Assembly: GCF_017377775.1 (NCBI RefSeq)
Contig: NZ_JAFVLN010000001.1
Span: forward strand, 372,001 to 436,000
DNA from: Streptomyces sp. VRA16 Mangrove soil
GTDB taxonomy: Bacteria > Actinomycetota > Actinomycetes > Streptomycetales > Streptomycetaceae
Direction of reading: 5' to 3'
Length of the DNA: 64,000 nucleotides
Shown here: piece after piece, positions 1 to 11,287 of the stretch
Layout of the letters: each line of letters starts with the position of its first letter
Position numbering within the stretch: position 1 is the stretch's first letter
Made by a program: the position numbers and the translations under genes
The notes under the pieces: generated by a model
The model's database searches: none
What the model was told of the DNA's origin: nothing
What the model saw: only the letters and a program-made list of their open reading frames with translations

Positions 1-85
1 CCGACACCTCGGTGCCGGACTGGGGGATGAGGGCCGCGACACCGCGACCGACGGAGCGCTGCGGGAGCTGGGGAAGGCTGTGCAC
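1..85 (-). CDS. Possible 5' end of a divergent gene, cut by the window edge
   Basis: A GTG on the minus strand at 85 is preceded by GGGAG nine bases upstream and opens a frame that stays open to the window edge (about 28 codons). Third positions are about 88% G/C, slightly better than the competing plus-strand frame at 2-142. The peptide is not recognisable. If real, it would be divergent from the LacI gene and might be another sugar-utilisation gene, but nothing in the visible residues shows that. Confidence 0.25.
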   Translation of the reverse strand, partial: MHSLPQLPQRSVGRGVAALIPQSGTEVS

Positions 86-187
86 CGGACGATTCTCCCG
101 CGCCCGCGGCCACGAGCGCAGCAGAGTCCGACACACGCATGACGACGCGTCGCGACTTCGGCGCGGGGACCGGTGCGGCACCCCCTG

Positions 188-200
188 CGAAAAAGTTTCG
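188..200. promoter_or_regulatory. LacI-type operator, copy 1 (autoregulation)
   Basis: CGAAAAAGTTTCG is a dyad with half sites CGAAA and TTTCG separated by three bases. It differs at one central base from the perfect copy at 1246-1258. It lies about 10 bases before the repressor start, as expected for autorepression. CGAAA-type palindromes in front of xylanase genes are known from streptomycetes. Confidence 0.6.
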
Positions 201-209
201 CCCTGCCTT

Positions 210-1241
210 ATGCTCCTGCCCATGCGCGACGACGAGGATGCGGGCCGGATCACCCTGGCGCAAGTGGCCCAGCAGGCCGGGGTCTCCCTTTCGACAGTTT
301 CGAAGGTGCTCAACGGGCGGCAGGACGTGGCGGCGCCGACCCGCGTCAAGGTGGAACGCCTGCTGGAGGAGCACGCCTACCGGCGCACCACCCGGGTCGC
401 CCACGAGGCGCCGCTGATCGAGCTCGTCTTCCACGAGCTGGAGAGCGTCTGGGCGTTGGAGCTCATCCGCGGCGTGGAGAAGGTGGCCAAGGCCAACGGC
501 GCGAGCGTCGTGCTCACGGAGAGCGGCACGCGGCAGGCGCCGGGGCCCGAGTGGATCGAAGGGGTGCTGCAGCGCAGGCCGCTCGGTGTGGTCCTGGTCT
601 TCTCGACGTTGCCCGCCGAGGTCAAGCGGCAGTTGCGGTCGCGCTCCATCCCGTTCGTCGTCATCGACCCGGCCGGCGACCCCGACCCGGACGTGCCCTC
701 GGTCGGCTCGGCGAACTGGAACGGCGGGCTGGCCGCCACCCGGCACCTCGTCCAGCTCGGCCACCGGCGCATCGGTGTCATCACGGGGCCCGCGGACGTG
801 CTCTGCTCGCTGGCCCGCCTCGACGGCTACCGCTCGGCGCTCAGCATGGCCGGCCTTGAGGCGGATCCCGAACTCGTCCGGTACGGGGACTTCCACGTCG
901 AGGGCGGCCGTGAGCGGGCCACCGAACTGCTCGAACTGGCGGACCCGCCCACCGCGATCTTCGCGGGCAGCGACCTTCAGGCGCTCGGCGTCCTGGACGC
1001 GGCCCGGCTGCGGAACCTGCGGGTCCCCGACGATCTCTCCGTGGTCGGCTACGACGACGTCCCGCTGGCGCAGTGGTCGAGTCCCGCCCTGACGACGGTT
1101 CACCAGCCGTTGCGGGAGATGGCCGAGGGCGCGGCCCAGATGCTGCTGCGGCTCCGGGCGCGGGAGGCGGTGGCCACCCGGCTCGAACTCGCCACGTCGT
1201 TGGTCGTACGGCAGAGCACCGCCCCGCCTGCCGGCGACTGA
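210..1241 (+). CDS. LacI-family transcriptional repressor of the xylan locus
   Basis: A 343-residue sugar-responsive repressor. The N-terminal helix-turn-helix is clear (about residues 14-60, LAQVAQQAGVSLSTVSKVLNG), with the hinge helix after it. It is followed by a periplasmic-binding-protein-like effector domain (about 70-335) ending in the family phrases SVVGYDDVPLAQ and LTTVHQP. ATG 210 and ATG 222 are both possible starts and neither has a strong ribosome site. Longer upstream extensions lack protein-like composition. It sits directly upstream of a GH11 xylanase and a CE4 esterase, and palindromes of one type occur before it and before the xylanase. It therefore probably represses both and is released by a xylo-oligosaccharide. 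The effector is inferred. Confidence 0.9.
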   Translation: MLLPMRDDEDAGRITLAQVAQQAGVSLSTVSKVLNGRQDVAAPTRVKVERLLEEHAYRRTTRVAHEAPLIELVFHELESVWALELIRGVEKVAKANGASVVLTESGTRQAPGPEWIEGVLQRRPLGVVLVFSTLPAEVKRQLRSRSIPFVVIDPAGDPDPDVPSVGSANWNGGLAATRHLVQLGHRRIGVITGPADVLCSLARLDGYRSALSMAGLEADPELVRYGDFHVEGGRERATELLELADPPTAIFAGSDLQALGVLDAARLRNLRVPDDLSVVGYDDVPLAQWSSPALTTVHQPLREMAEGAAQMLLRLRAREAVATRLELATSLVVRQSTAPPAGD

Positions 1242-1244
1242 CGG

Positions 1245-1259
1245 TCGAAACAGTTTCGA
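1245..1259. promoter_or_regulatory. LacI-type operator, copy 2 (perfect palindrome)
   Basis: TCGAAACAGTTTCGA is a perfect 7-1-7 palindrome four bases after the repressor stop codon. It is the best version of the operator and lies about 160 bases upstream of the xylanase promoter, so it may act as an auxiliary site for looping. Confidence 0.65.
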
Positions 1260-1385
1260 GCATGTCGCCCGAGCGGCACGCCCACTTCCCGCCTGATGCC
1301 GGACCAGGGGAAGGCCTGCTTCTGTCATGGATGCGTAATGCGTGTTTGAGCTGCTGTTTTCTGCCGTCCGGTCGACTTGGCGTGT

Positions 1386-1398
1386 CACAAAAGTTTCG
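1386..1398. promoter_or_regulatory. LacI-type operator, copy 3 (degenerate)
   Basis: CACAAAAGTTTCG keeps the right half TTTCG and most of the centre of the operator. It lies 10 bases before copy 4, so the two would sit on nearly the same face of the helix upstream of the xylanase promoter. Confidence 0.4.
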
Positions 1399-1408
1399 TT
1401 GCTCGTGT

Positions 1409-1445
1409 CGAAACAGTTGACAGTGCACAGGGCCAGGACCAACCT
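1409..1445 (+). promoter_or_regulatory. Xylanase promoter with overlapping operator copy 4
   Basis: A perfect TTGACA (1417-1422) is followed after 17 bases by CAACCT (1440-1445), a usable -10 for the main sigma factor. CGAAACAGTTGAC (1409-1421) is an operator half plus centre that overlaps this -35. Repressor bound here would block polymerase directly. Confidence 0.5.
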
Positions 1446-1507
1446 AACGGCGTCGACACGCACCTCAGTGGCTGTGCAGCCTCTCGCAGGCCCCACCAGG
1501 AGGAAGC

Positions 1508-2197
1508 ATGAACATGGACGACAAGAACCCGGTTCCACCCCTGAGCCGCCGCGCGTTCCTCGGCACGGCAGGCGCCGTGGCGCTGGGCGCCTCGGCCCTG
1601 ACCGTGCCGGGCATCGCCCACGCGGACACGACGATCACGACGAACCAGACCGGCACCAACAACGGCTACTCCTACTCGTTCTGGACCGACGCGCCCGGCA
1701 CGGTCTCCATGACCCTGGCCTCCGGCGGCAGTTACCGCACGTCGTGGCAGAACACCGGGAACTTCGTGGCAGGCAAGGGCTGGGCCAACGGCTCCCGCAG
1801 GACCGTGAACTACTCGGGTTCCTTCAACCCCTCCGGCAACGCCTACCTGGCGCTGTACGGCTGGACCTCGAACCCGCTCGTCGAGTACTACATCGTCGAC
1901 AACTGGGGCACGTACCGGCCCACCGGCACGTACAAGGGCACCGTCACCAGCGACGGCGGCACGTACGACATCTACCAGACGACGCGGTACAACGCCCCGT
2001 CCGTCGAGGGCACCAAGACCTTCAACCAGTACTGGAGCGTCCGGCAGTCGAAGCGGACCGGCGGCAGCATCACCACCGGCAACCACTTCAACGCGTGGGC
2101 GAACGCCGGGATGCCCCTGGGCAGCTTCAGCTACTACATGATCATGGCGACCGAGGGCTACCAGAGCAGCGGAAGCTCCAGCATCACCGTCGGCTGA
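1508..2197 (+). CDS. Secreted GH11 endo-1,4-beta-xylanase
   Basis: Hydrolyses internal beta-1,4 bonds of xylan outside the cell. Of 229 residues, the first 39 form a twin-arginine signal ([10 protein letters not shown], hydrophobic core, AHA cleavage before ADTTIT), so it is probably exported folded by Tat. The mature part is a single GH11 beta-jelly-roll with nucleophile Glu126 in LVEYYIVD and acid/base Glu216 in [10 protein letters not shown]. No carbohydrate-binding module is present, so this is a short xylanase. AGGAGGAAG lies just before the ATG at 1508. It is followed after 37 bases by a CE4 esterase. The same xylanase-acetylxylan esterase pairing is known in Streptomyces. Confidence 0.96.
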   Translation: MNMDDKNPVPPLSRRAFLGTAGAVALGASALTVPGIAHADTTITTNQTGTNNGYSYSFWTDAPGTVSMTLASGGSYRTSWQNTGNFVAGKGWANGSRRTVNYSGSFNPSGNAYLALYGWTSNPLVEYYIVDNWGTYRPTGTYKGTVTSDGGTYDIYQTTRYNAPSVEGTKTFNQYWSVRQSKRTGGSITTGNHFNAWANAGMPLGSFSYYMIMATEGYQSSGSSSITVG

Positions 2198-2234
2198 ACC
2201 GGCCCTGCCCCCCACAAGCTGGAGGACCCCCCGA

Positions 2235-2933
2235 ATGAGAACCAGAGCAGATCTCTCGTCGCGTTCCCGGCTCGCCCGCCTCGCCGCGGTCACCGCGGTA
2301 GGCGCCTGCTCCCTCGCCGCCGGACCCGCGGCCTCGGCGCGGCCCGCGGCGGCCTGCGGCGGCTATGTCGCGCTGACCTTCGACGACGGCCCGTCGGCCG
2401 CCGGCACACCGGCCCTGCTCGACGTGCTCAGGCGGAACGGCCTGCGCGCCACCATGTTCAACGAGGGCCAGTACGCGGCCGCCAACCCGTCCCTGGTCAG
2501 TGCCCAGGTGGCCGCGGGGATGTGGGTCGGCAACCACAGCTACACCCACCCCCACCTCACCCAGCTGAGCCAGGCGCAGATCGACTCCGAGATCGCCAGG
2601 ACCCAGCAGGCCGTCGCCGCCGGAGGAGGCGGCACACCCCGGCTGTTCCGGCCGCCGTACGGCGAGACGAACGCGACGGTGCAGTCCGTCGCCGCCAAGT
2701 ACGGGCTGACCCAGATCATCTGGGACATCGACTCGCAGGACTGGAACGGTGCGAGCGCCGACGCGATCGTGCAGGCGGCGGCGCGGCTCACCAACGGCCA
2801 GATCATCCTGATGCACGACTGGCCCGCCAACACCCGCGCCGCGATCCCCCGCATCGCGCAGGGGCTCGCCGCCCGCGGCCTGTGCGCGGGCATGATCTCC
2901 CCGCAGACCGGCCGGGCCGTGGCTCCGGCCTGA
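2235..2933 (+). CDS. Secreted CE4 polysaccharide deacetylase, probable acetylxylan esterase
   Basis: Removes acetyl groups from xylan so that the upstream xylanase can reach the backbone. It has 232 residues and a signal peptide to about 40. The NodB-type domain carries all family motifs: TFDDGP (48-53, catalytic base Asp50 and metal ligand Asp51), HSYTH (101-105, metal histidines), RPPYGE (139-144) and ILMHD (191-195). It is short and has no binding domain. GGAGG precedes the ATG, and the 37-base gap to the xylanase implies one transcript. Chitin or peptidoglycan deacetylation cannot be excluded from sequence alone, but the neighbour argues for xylan. Confidence 0.93.
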   Translation: MRTRADLSSRSRLARLAAVTAVGACSLAAGPAASARPAAACGGYVALTFDDGPSAAGTPALLDVLRRNGLRATMFNEGQYAAANPSLVSAQVAAGMWVGNHSYTHPHLTQLSQAQIDSEIARTQQAVAAGGGGTPRLFRPPYGETNATVQSVAAKYGLTQIIWDIDSQDWNGASADAIVQAAARLTNGQIILMHDWPANTRAAIPRIAQGLAARGLCAGMISPQTGRAVAPA

Positions 2934-2938
2934 GCGGT

Positions 2939-2971
2939 GGGGGTCGTCCGGGAACCACCCGGGCGACCCCC
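2939..2971. terminator. Bidirectional terminator hairpin
   Basis: GGGGGTCGTCCGGG (2939-2952) pairs with CCCGGGCGACCCCC (2958-2971) over 14 bp with one G-T pair and a 5-base loop. It lies between the convergent esterase and subtilase genes. Confidence 0.8.
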
Positions 2972-2980
2972 GACCCCGCG

Positions 2981-5900
2981 TCAGCGCACCTCGTAGGCGC
3001 GGACCATCGTCTGCTCGACGCGCGCCCCGTCCCCGTCGTCCAGGACGACCCGCAGATGTACGAACGCCCCCGCGGGAGCATCACCCGGCAGCGTCGCCAG
3101 CCAGCCGCCGTGCGACGGCTTCACCTCCGCCTTCCGCCACTCCGTGACCGCGTCGACGGTGCTCTGCGCGCCGTACGCGTACTCCAGGCGTACGGCGTCC
3201 AGCGCGACCGGCGCCGTCGAACCGTCGACGAGCGCGCTCAGGCCGACCGTCGTCGGCTCCCCGGCAGGCCGGGAGTTGCGCAGGTCTGAGGGGACGTCGA
3301 CGACCGGGACCAAGAGGCGTTGCGCGCCCTGGTCGGCGGCGGACGTACGGAAGTCCCACGTGGTGCGGTAGGCGAGCCCGGTCCGGTCGACGGCCGAAGG
3401 GGTGCGCCGCCAGTCCTGGTGGAACGTCACGTCCGCGGACTCCTGCGGCAGCGTGAACTGTCCCGCGGTCGACGCCAACGGCTCGCCGTTCAACAGAAGT
3501 TGACGGGTTCCGTAGTCGGTGCGGGCGAGCGTGGAGTCGTGGCCGCCCGCATCGCCGACCGGCGGCATGACATAGCTGAGCCGGTTGCTGTCGCGAGTCA
3601 TCAGGGCCCGGCCGTACGTGGTGCGCACCGGACCGTACGGCGTCTTGTACCAGGTGGCCGTGGTGTGCCCCTTCTCCTGAAGGTGCGGACCGTCGTACGC
3701 GGTGCCGCCGTACGGGCCGAGATCGCGGCGCATCAGCGTCGTCCACGTCACTCCCGCGCTGCCGCTCGGCGTGAAGAACTCCGTGCGGGTCTGCGGTGCC
3801 TGCAGCGGCAGCGTGGTGCCGCCCGCCCACACCGAGGCGATCCCGGGCAGGCCGACCTCGACGTCGGACCAGTACGTCGTGTCGGTGGCGGTCTGCACGT
3901 GGTAGCGGGCGTCGGAGGCGGCCAGGTCGCGGTCGCGGACCCGCCGGGTCCCGGCGCGGATCGCACCCCGCGCGGAGGTCGCCAGGTTGTAGACGTACGG
4001 GCTCTTCGCGGTGGCCGTGCCAGACCAGGTCACCGTCGCCCGGCCCTGCTCGGCCTCCGCCTTCAGGGCCAGGGAGTCGGCCCAGGTGATCGTGGCCTGC
4101 GCGACGCCCTCGGGGCCCGTGACCTGGAAGCGGCCCGCGCTGTCGGGGACGGCGGCGAGCACGCCGACCGCGCCCGCCTTCGCCGCGGCGGTGCCCCACG
4201 TGTAGGCGTTGCCGCCGCCGGTGCCCGCGTCGACCAGGGCGATCCGCCCCTTGAGGTCGTGGGCGGCGAAGTTGGCGTCCGTCCCCTTGCCGACGGCGAC
4301 GACCTCGGCCGAGCCCTTGCCGTCGAACTCCGTGGCCTTCTGCACCGGGAGGCTGTCGAGGGTACGGCCGCCGGACGTGGTGAGCGCGGCCCGCGGCGCG
4401 GTCAGCCGGGCAGCGGCCAGGAACGTCAACCGGTCGTCACCGTGCACGGGTTGGGCGTAGACGTCCTTCACGTAGGACGGGACGGAGGCGACGTAACCCG
4501 CCTTGAGGCGCTGTGCGTCGTCGAGTCCCACCGTCAGGCCGAGCGCGAAACCGGCGGGGCTGCTCGCCCGATCGGTGTCCCAGGAGACGCGTTCGGCGTC
4601 ACGGGCGTCGAGGGTGACGGTCGTGTCGCCGGAGACGATCAGCTTCGGTCGGTACAGCTGGGAGACGGAGGCGACGCTGCCGACATTGCCCGGCTCGTCA
4701 CGCGTCATGACCACACCGCTGAGCGCGTAGGTGCCGAGCGGCACCCGGATCGTGGTGCTGCCCGCGTCGGGGTAGCCGAGCGTGTAGCGGGTCGCCGTGT
4801 CGCGGTGGTCGTCGAAGAGCTGGAACGCCGACGGCGACGCTGCCGGATCACCGTGCCGGTCGACCCCCTTGACCGTCAGATCCGCGGACGGCACCTCCAT
4901 GTGCACACCGAACGGGACGACGACCCGGACCCCCGAGGGGCCGGTGCCGACGAGACGTCCGGTGAGCGTTCCGTACGCGCCGTCCGAGAGCCGGGCCGCC
5001 GGATCGAGGTGGACCGGCACCTGCGCCGTGCCGTGGGCGGGCACGGTGACCGAGCGGTCCACGGGCCGGGCGAAACCGGAGACCCTGGACCCGTCGTCAC
5101 CACGGACATCGCGCACCGCGAGCTGAAGCGTGACGTCGTGGTCCGTGCCGTTGGTCAGCGTCACCGGCTCGTCGACCGGGTCGAGCCCGGACTGTGGGTA
5201 CGCGAAGTCGCCGAGCAGCGGCGCGGGCGGCGCGGTCACCGGCTGGGTGACGGCCCGCGCCACGTCCAGCGGACCCGCGCCCTGTTCGAGGACGGGCGCG
5301 TCGCTGTCCGCGGCCGACGACGTCAGCAGCGCCTTGAGCCGGGCCGGCGGGAGACCGGGATGCTGTTGCAGGAGCAGCGCCGCGCCGCCCGCGACGTGCG
5401 GGGTCGCCATGGAGGTGCCGGACATCTCCTGGTACGCCTGGTCGCCCCGGCCGCCGGCGCGCGCGGCCACGACGTCGACGCCCTGCGAGGCTATGTCGGG
5501 CTTGGCGGAGAGACCGTCGACGGACGGGCCGCGGCTGGAGAAGGGCGCGGTCGCGTTCTTGCGGTCGACGGCGCCCACGGTGAGCGCGCTCGGCGCGCAG
5601 CCGGGCGTGGAGACGGTGCCGTGCAGCGACGCGTTGCCCGCCGCGATCACGAACAGCGCTTTGTCACCCAGGCGTTGGACGGCGTCGACGTCCGGGCCCG
5701 AGCAGCTGGTGGCGCCGTCCGCGCCCAGCGACATCGAGACGACCTGGGCGCCCTGGTCGACCGCCCACTCCATGCCGGCGACGATGCCGCTGATCGAGCC
5801 GGAGCCGTCGTCGCCGAGCACCTTCCCGACGAGCAGTCGCGCCCCCGGCGCCATGCCCGCGTACCGGCCGTCGGACGCGGCGCCGGTCCCGGCGACCGTG

Positions 5901-6724
5901 GACGCGGTGTGGGTGCCGTGGCCGGTGCGGTCGTCGGCGTCGGCGCCGCTGACGAAGACCTTGGTGGCGGCGATCCGGCCCTGGAGGTCGGGATGCCCCG
6001 CGTCCACGCCCGTGTCCAGGACCGCGACCTTGACGCCGGAGCCGTCGAGCCCGGCGCGGTGCGCCTGCCCGGCCCCGGTGAGCGGGACGGTCGGGGTGCC
6101 GAGCGGGGCGGCGGCGGTGCCGTGCACCTTGGCGTCCAGCCAGATCTTGTGGATCCCGCCCGCGGCGCGGGAGCGTGCGCCGCCCGGTGCGAGGTCCGCC
6201 CACGCGTCGGCGGCCGACTTCTTGGCGACGTCGAGGCCCGCGCCGCCGATCGACTCCAGGGTCGTCGTGACCTCGGTGCCGGGCGCGGCGGAACGCGCGG
6301 CACGGCCGCCCGTGTACTCGACGACGACGGGCAGGCTGTCGGTGTGCGCGTCGTCGTAGCCGTCGGCGACGAGCCGGCCGATGTCGAAGAGCGCCGGGTC
6401 GACGAGCCCGGCGTCGACCAGCTTCTCCACGCCCTGCGGGAAGACGTACACCCGGCCGCCGTCCTGCCAGGTCGCGGCCGGGTGGTCGGTGCCGTCGACG
6501 GGGCGCGGGGCCGCCGAGACGACGGTGCCGTCGGCGTCGACGCGGGCGTCGACCACATCGCCGGTGATCAGCGTGACGGCGACCGTGCGGACGGGTTTCG
6601 CGGGGTCGGCGGTGGTCGCGGACATCGGTCCGCCGGCCGCGTGCGCGGCGGGTGCCATGGCGGCGAGCACGGCCACGGCGGTCGCCGCCGTCACCGTCCG
6701 CCACCAGGGTCGGGGGTCTCTCAC
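2981..6724 (-). CDS. Large secreted subtilisin-family (S8) serine peptidase
   Basis: Extracellular endopeptidase of 1247 residues. A signal peptide (to about 30, AAHAA) and a long pro-region precede the S8 domain (about 225-480). Catalytic residues are Asp237 (VLDTGVD), His269 (GHGTH) and Ser438 (GTSMATPH), with oxyanion Asn364 (AAGN). A stretch around 845-900 (AYTWGTAAAKAGAVGVLAA) looks like a protease-associated (PA) insert, and the remaining C-terminal 750 residues are beta-rich and unassigned. The GTG start at 6724 has GGAG upstream. It stands alone, convergent with the xylan operon. It is one of three giant subtilases in this window. The substrate is unknown. Confidence 0.95.
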   Translation of the reverse strand: MRDPRPWWRTVTAATAVAVLAAMAPAAHAAGGPMSATTADPAKPVRTVAVTLITGDVVDARVDADGTVVSAAPRPVDGTDHPAATWQDGGRVYVFPQGVEKLVDAGLVDPALFDIGRLVADGYDDAHTDSLPVVVEYTGGRAARSAAPGTEVTTTLESIGGAGLDVAKKSAADAWADLAPGGARSRAAGGIHKIWLDAKVHGTAAAPLGTPTVPLTGAGQAHRAGLDGSGVKVAVLDTGVDAGHPDLQGRIAATKVFVSGADADDRTGHGTHTASTVAGTGAASDGRYAGMAPGARLLVGKVLGDDGSGSISGIVAGMEWAVDQGAQVVSMSLGADGATSCSGPDVDAVQRLGDKALFVIAAGNASLHGTVSTPGCAPSALTVGAVDRKNATAPFSSRGPSVDGLSAKPDIASQGVDVVAARAGGRGDQAYQEMSGTSMATPHVAGGAALLLQQHPGLPPARLKALLTSSAADSDAPVLEQGAGPLDVARAVTQPVTAPPAPLLGDFAYPQSGLDPVDEPVTLTNGTDHDVTLQLAVRDVRGDDGSRVSGFARPVDRSVTVPAHGTAQVPVHLDPAARLSDGAYGTLTGRLVGTGPSGVRVVVPFGVHMEVPSADLTVKGVDRHGDPAASPSAFQLFDDHRDTATRYTLGYPDAGSTTIRVPLGTYALSGVVMTRDEPGNVGSVASVSQLYRPKLIVSGDTTVTLDARDAERVSWDTDRASSPAGFALGLTVGLDDAQRLKAGYVASVPSYVKDVYAQPVHGDDRLTFLAAARLTAPRAALTTSGGRTLDSLPVQKATEFDGKGSAEVVAVGKGTDANFAAHDLKGRIALVDAGTGGGNAYTWGTAAAKAGAVGVLAAVPDSAGRFQVTGPEGVAQATITWADSLALKAEAEQGRATVTWSGTATAKSPYVYNLATSARGAIRAGTRRVRDRDLAASDARYHVQTATDTTYWSDVEVGLPGIASVWAGGTTLPLQAPQTRTEFFTPSGSAGVTWTTLMRRDLGPYGGTAYDGPHLQEKGHTTATWYKTPYGPVRTTYGRALMTRDSNRLSYVMPPVGDAGGHDSTLARTDYGTRQLLLNGEPLASTAGQFTLPQESADVTFHQDWRRTPSAVDRTGLAYRTTWDFRTSAADQGAQRLLVPVVDVPSDLRNSRPAGEPTTVGLSALVDGSTAPVALDAVRLEYAYGAQSTVDAVTEWRKAEVKPSHGGWLATLPGDAPAGAFVHLRVVLDDGDGARVEQTMVRAYEVR

Positions 6725-6969
6725 AGGTGTGCTCCGGGAGGTCGCTGAGGGTGCGGGACAGCAGCAGACTCCCCAACCCGGCCGCCGCGCGGGGCGGTTG
6801 GGGCTGGCGAGAGCACGCCATGACGCGGACTCGCCACACCTCCGGCGGGCCGGTCGCGGCCGCGCGGCTGGGCCGGTCGGGTGACGCGGGCCGACGGGCC
6901 CACGGCACCGGGTACCGATCGGACGAGATCACCGCACGTCCCGCACCCCGGCCGTCAGGAAGGCGCCCC

Positions 6970-7533
6970 ATGAGCACACCGCCCGCCCCGGATCCGTACG
7001 GAAACGAACCGGGCTACCGGAATCCGTACGGAACCCCCGCCTACGCCACCTACGAGGAACCGGCCGACCACCGCCAGGACAACGGCCCCGGGCGGCCGGG
7101 ACCCCGCGTCGACGCGGGGCGGCTGTGGGCGGGCGGCGCCGTGACCGCGGTGGTGGCGGCGCTCGCCGCCGTGGTGTGCGTCCTGCTGGTCCGCGGTGTC
7201 CTCGGCGTGCCGGTCTTCGCGCCCGAGGGGAACGGCGCCTTCGGCGACGCGTCGACCGGGCTGCTCGCGGGCGCGGCGTTCGTCGCGACGCTCGTCGCCA
7301 CCCTGCTCCTGCACCTGCTGATCCTGGCCGTACCGCAGCCGGGCCGGTTCTTCCAGTGGATCATCGGCCTCGCGACGGCGGCCATGACGCTGATGCCGTT
7401 CACCACGGACCTGCCCTGGACGGCGAAGTTCGGCACGGCCGCCGTCTACCTCGTCATCGGGGTCGCCGTCGGATCCCTGCTCTCCGCGGTGGGGCGCTCG
7501 GCGATGCGCGGCGCGGGACAGACGGCCCGCTGA
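6970..7533 (+). CDS. DUF6069-like integral membrane protein
   Basis: A 187-residue protein with a proline- and tyrosine-rich cytoplasmic head (1-45), then four hydrophobic segments (about 55-78, 95-118, 125-142 and 150-170). The layout fits actinobacterial four-helix proteins annotated as DUF6069; I assign that family from pattern memory. The ATG at 6970 has AGGAAGG upstream. Longer upstream frames are not protein-like. It is monocistronic with its own terminator. Function unknown. Confidence 0.8.
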   Translation: MSTPPAPDPYGNEPGYRNPYGTPAYATYEEPADHRQDNGPGRPGPRVDAGRLWAGGAVTAVVAALAAVVCVLLVRGVLGVPVFAPEGNGAFGDASTGLLAGAAFVATLVATLLLHLLILAVPQPGRFFQWIIGLATAAMTLMPFTTDLPWTAKFGTAAVYLVIGVAVGSLLSAVGRSAMRGAGQTAR

Positions 7534-7546
7534 GCCGCGCGGCTCG

Positions 7547-7578
7547 CCGGTCCGCGCCGCCGCGACGGCGCGGACCGG
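7547..7578 (+). terminator. Terminator hairpin
   Basis: CCGGTCCGCGCCG (7547-7559) and CGGCGCGGACCGG (7566-7578) form a perfect 13-bp stem with a 6-base loop just after the membrane-protein gene. Confidence 0.8.
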
Positions 7579-7683
7579 ATCCGGCTATCGAATCACTGGT
7601 CCCATTTACTCCGCATTGCCTATCTTGTAATGCTTTGCTTGAGTGGAGGGAGTTGCCGTGACGTCCCACCGGGAGACCCCGCC

Positions 7684-10227
<2,544 letters not shown>

Positions 10228-10433
10228 GGCCCGCTGCGGTCACCTGCCGGGACGAACAAATCGGTGGGGACATCGGCCGGGAAGCTCTATATTTGCCGGG
10301 TCCAAGATCCGGGCGTCCAGAGCGGGACGCAGGTGAAGAGGTGTGTTGATGACGGTTCGAGCAACGGCGGCCGGCTCCGGTCGGCCGTCCTCCGCGCAGG
10401 CCATGACCTCATCGAACCCGAAGGACACCTCTC

Positions 10434-11180
10434 GTGGATCTTCCCCGCATTTTCTCCATTCGCGAACGTAGCCACCGCATCCACAACCCGTTCACCCCGG
10501 GCAAGCTCGCCGTCCTGGGGCAGGCGCTGCGCCTGGCGCCGGGGACGCGGATGCTCGACCTCGCCAGCGGCTCCGGCGAGATGCTCTGCACCTGGGCCCG
10601 TGACCACGGCGTCACCGGGACCGGAGTGGACATCAGCTCGGCGTTCGTCGAGAAGGCGCGGGCGCGCGCCGTCGAACTCGGCGTCGCCGACCGGGTCGGC
10701 TTCGTGCACGGCGACGCCTCCGGGTTCGTCGCGGACGAACCGGTCGACCTCGCCGCGTGCGTCGGCGCCACCTGGATCGGCGGCGGCCTCGCCGGCACCG
10801 TCGCGCAGCTGAGTGACAGCCTGCGCCCCGGCGGCCTGATGCTCATCGGCGAGCCGTACTGGCGTCGTGACGTACCGGACGAGGAGACCGCTCGGGCCTG
10901 CCACGCGAGCGGCAAGGACGACTTCCTGCCGCTGCCCGAGCTCGTCGAGCGGTTCGGCGCGCTCGGGTACGACGTCGTGGAGATGGTGCTTGCGTCCCAG
11001 GACAGCTGGGACCGGTACCGGGCGGCCCAGTGGCTCAACCTCCGCCGCTGGCTCGACGCCCACCCCGACGACGAACTCGCCGCCGAGGTGCGCGAGGAGC
11101 TCGACACCGAACCCGCCCGCTATGTGCGGTACCAGCGTGAGTACCTGGGGTGGGGAGTCTTCGCGCTGATGCGCACGTAG
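10434..11180 (+). CDS. Class I SAM-dependent methyltransferase
   Basis: A 248-residue methyltransferase. Motif I LDLASGSGEM (41-50) binds S-adenosylmethionine, and the acidic residue ending strand 2 lies in GTGVDIS (about 62-68). The central DLAACVGATWIGGG and GGLMLIGEPYW segments match small-molecule methyltransferases of this fold. The acceptor is unknown. The 206 bases upstream contain a TATATT (10288-10293) that could be a -10 element, with only a poor -35. It is monocistronic with a strong terminator. The start at ATG 10434 gives a conserved-looking N-terminus but lacks a strong ribosome site. Confidence 0.85.
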   Translation: MDLPRIFSIRERSHRIHNPFTPGKLAVLGQALRLAPGTRMLDLASGSGEMLCTWARDHGVTGTGVDISSAFVEKARARAVELGVADRVGFVHGDASGFVADEPVDLAACVGATWIGGGLAGTVAQLSDSLRPGGLMLIGEPYWRRDVPDEETARACHASGKDDFLPLPELVERFGALGYDVVEMVLASQDSWDRYRAAQWLNLRRWLDAHPDDELAAEVREELDTEPARYVRYQREYLGWGVFALMRT

Positions 11181-11208
11181 GAGCGGGCGAGCAACGGCCC
11201 GTGCGTGG

Positions 11209-11235
11209 GGCCGGACGGCACATCGCCGTCCGGCC
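11209..11235 (+). terminator. Terminator hairpin after methyltransferase
   Basis: GGCCGGACGGC (11209-11219) and GCCGTCCGGCC (11225-11235) form a perfect 11-bp stem with a 5-base loop. Confidence 0.75.
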
Positions 11236-11255
11236 GCACGCTGCGTCATGCCCTC

Positions 11256-11283
11256 TTGACCCGTCCGACAGAGCGCACATACT
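11256..11283 (+). promoter_or_regulatory. Candidate promoter abutting the sox remnant
   Basis: TTGACC (11256-11261), 16 bases, then CATACT (11278-11283). It ends a few bases before the soxB-like fragment begins, which is too close to be the original operon promoter context. A deletion may have joined it there, or it may be chance. Confidence 0.35.
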
Positions 11284-11287
11284 CGCG

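Noticed and set aside
2..142. 3' end of a plus-strand gene at the window start
   Set aside because: The frame is open but only about three quarters of third positions are G/C, below the local norm, and no motif is visible; the minus-strand alternative with a ribosome site is slightly better.
289..305. TTTCGACAGTTTCGAAG inside the LacI gene as a further operator
   Set aside because: It lacks part of the left half site and encodes the conserved HTH residues STVSK, which explains the sequence.
3320..6748. Very long plus-strand open frame opposite the subtilase
   Set aside because: It is an antisense shadow created by high third-position G/C. Its product is Arg/Gly/Val-rich without any domain, while the minus strand has a complete catalytic triad.
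7638..7644. CTTGAGT upstream of the ClpC-like gene as an HspR (HAIR) heat-shock operator
   Set aside because: Only the left half of CTTGAGT-N7-ACTCAAG is present; the right half has no match, so HspR control is not supported.
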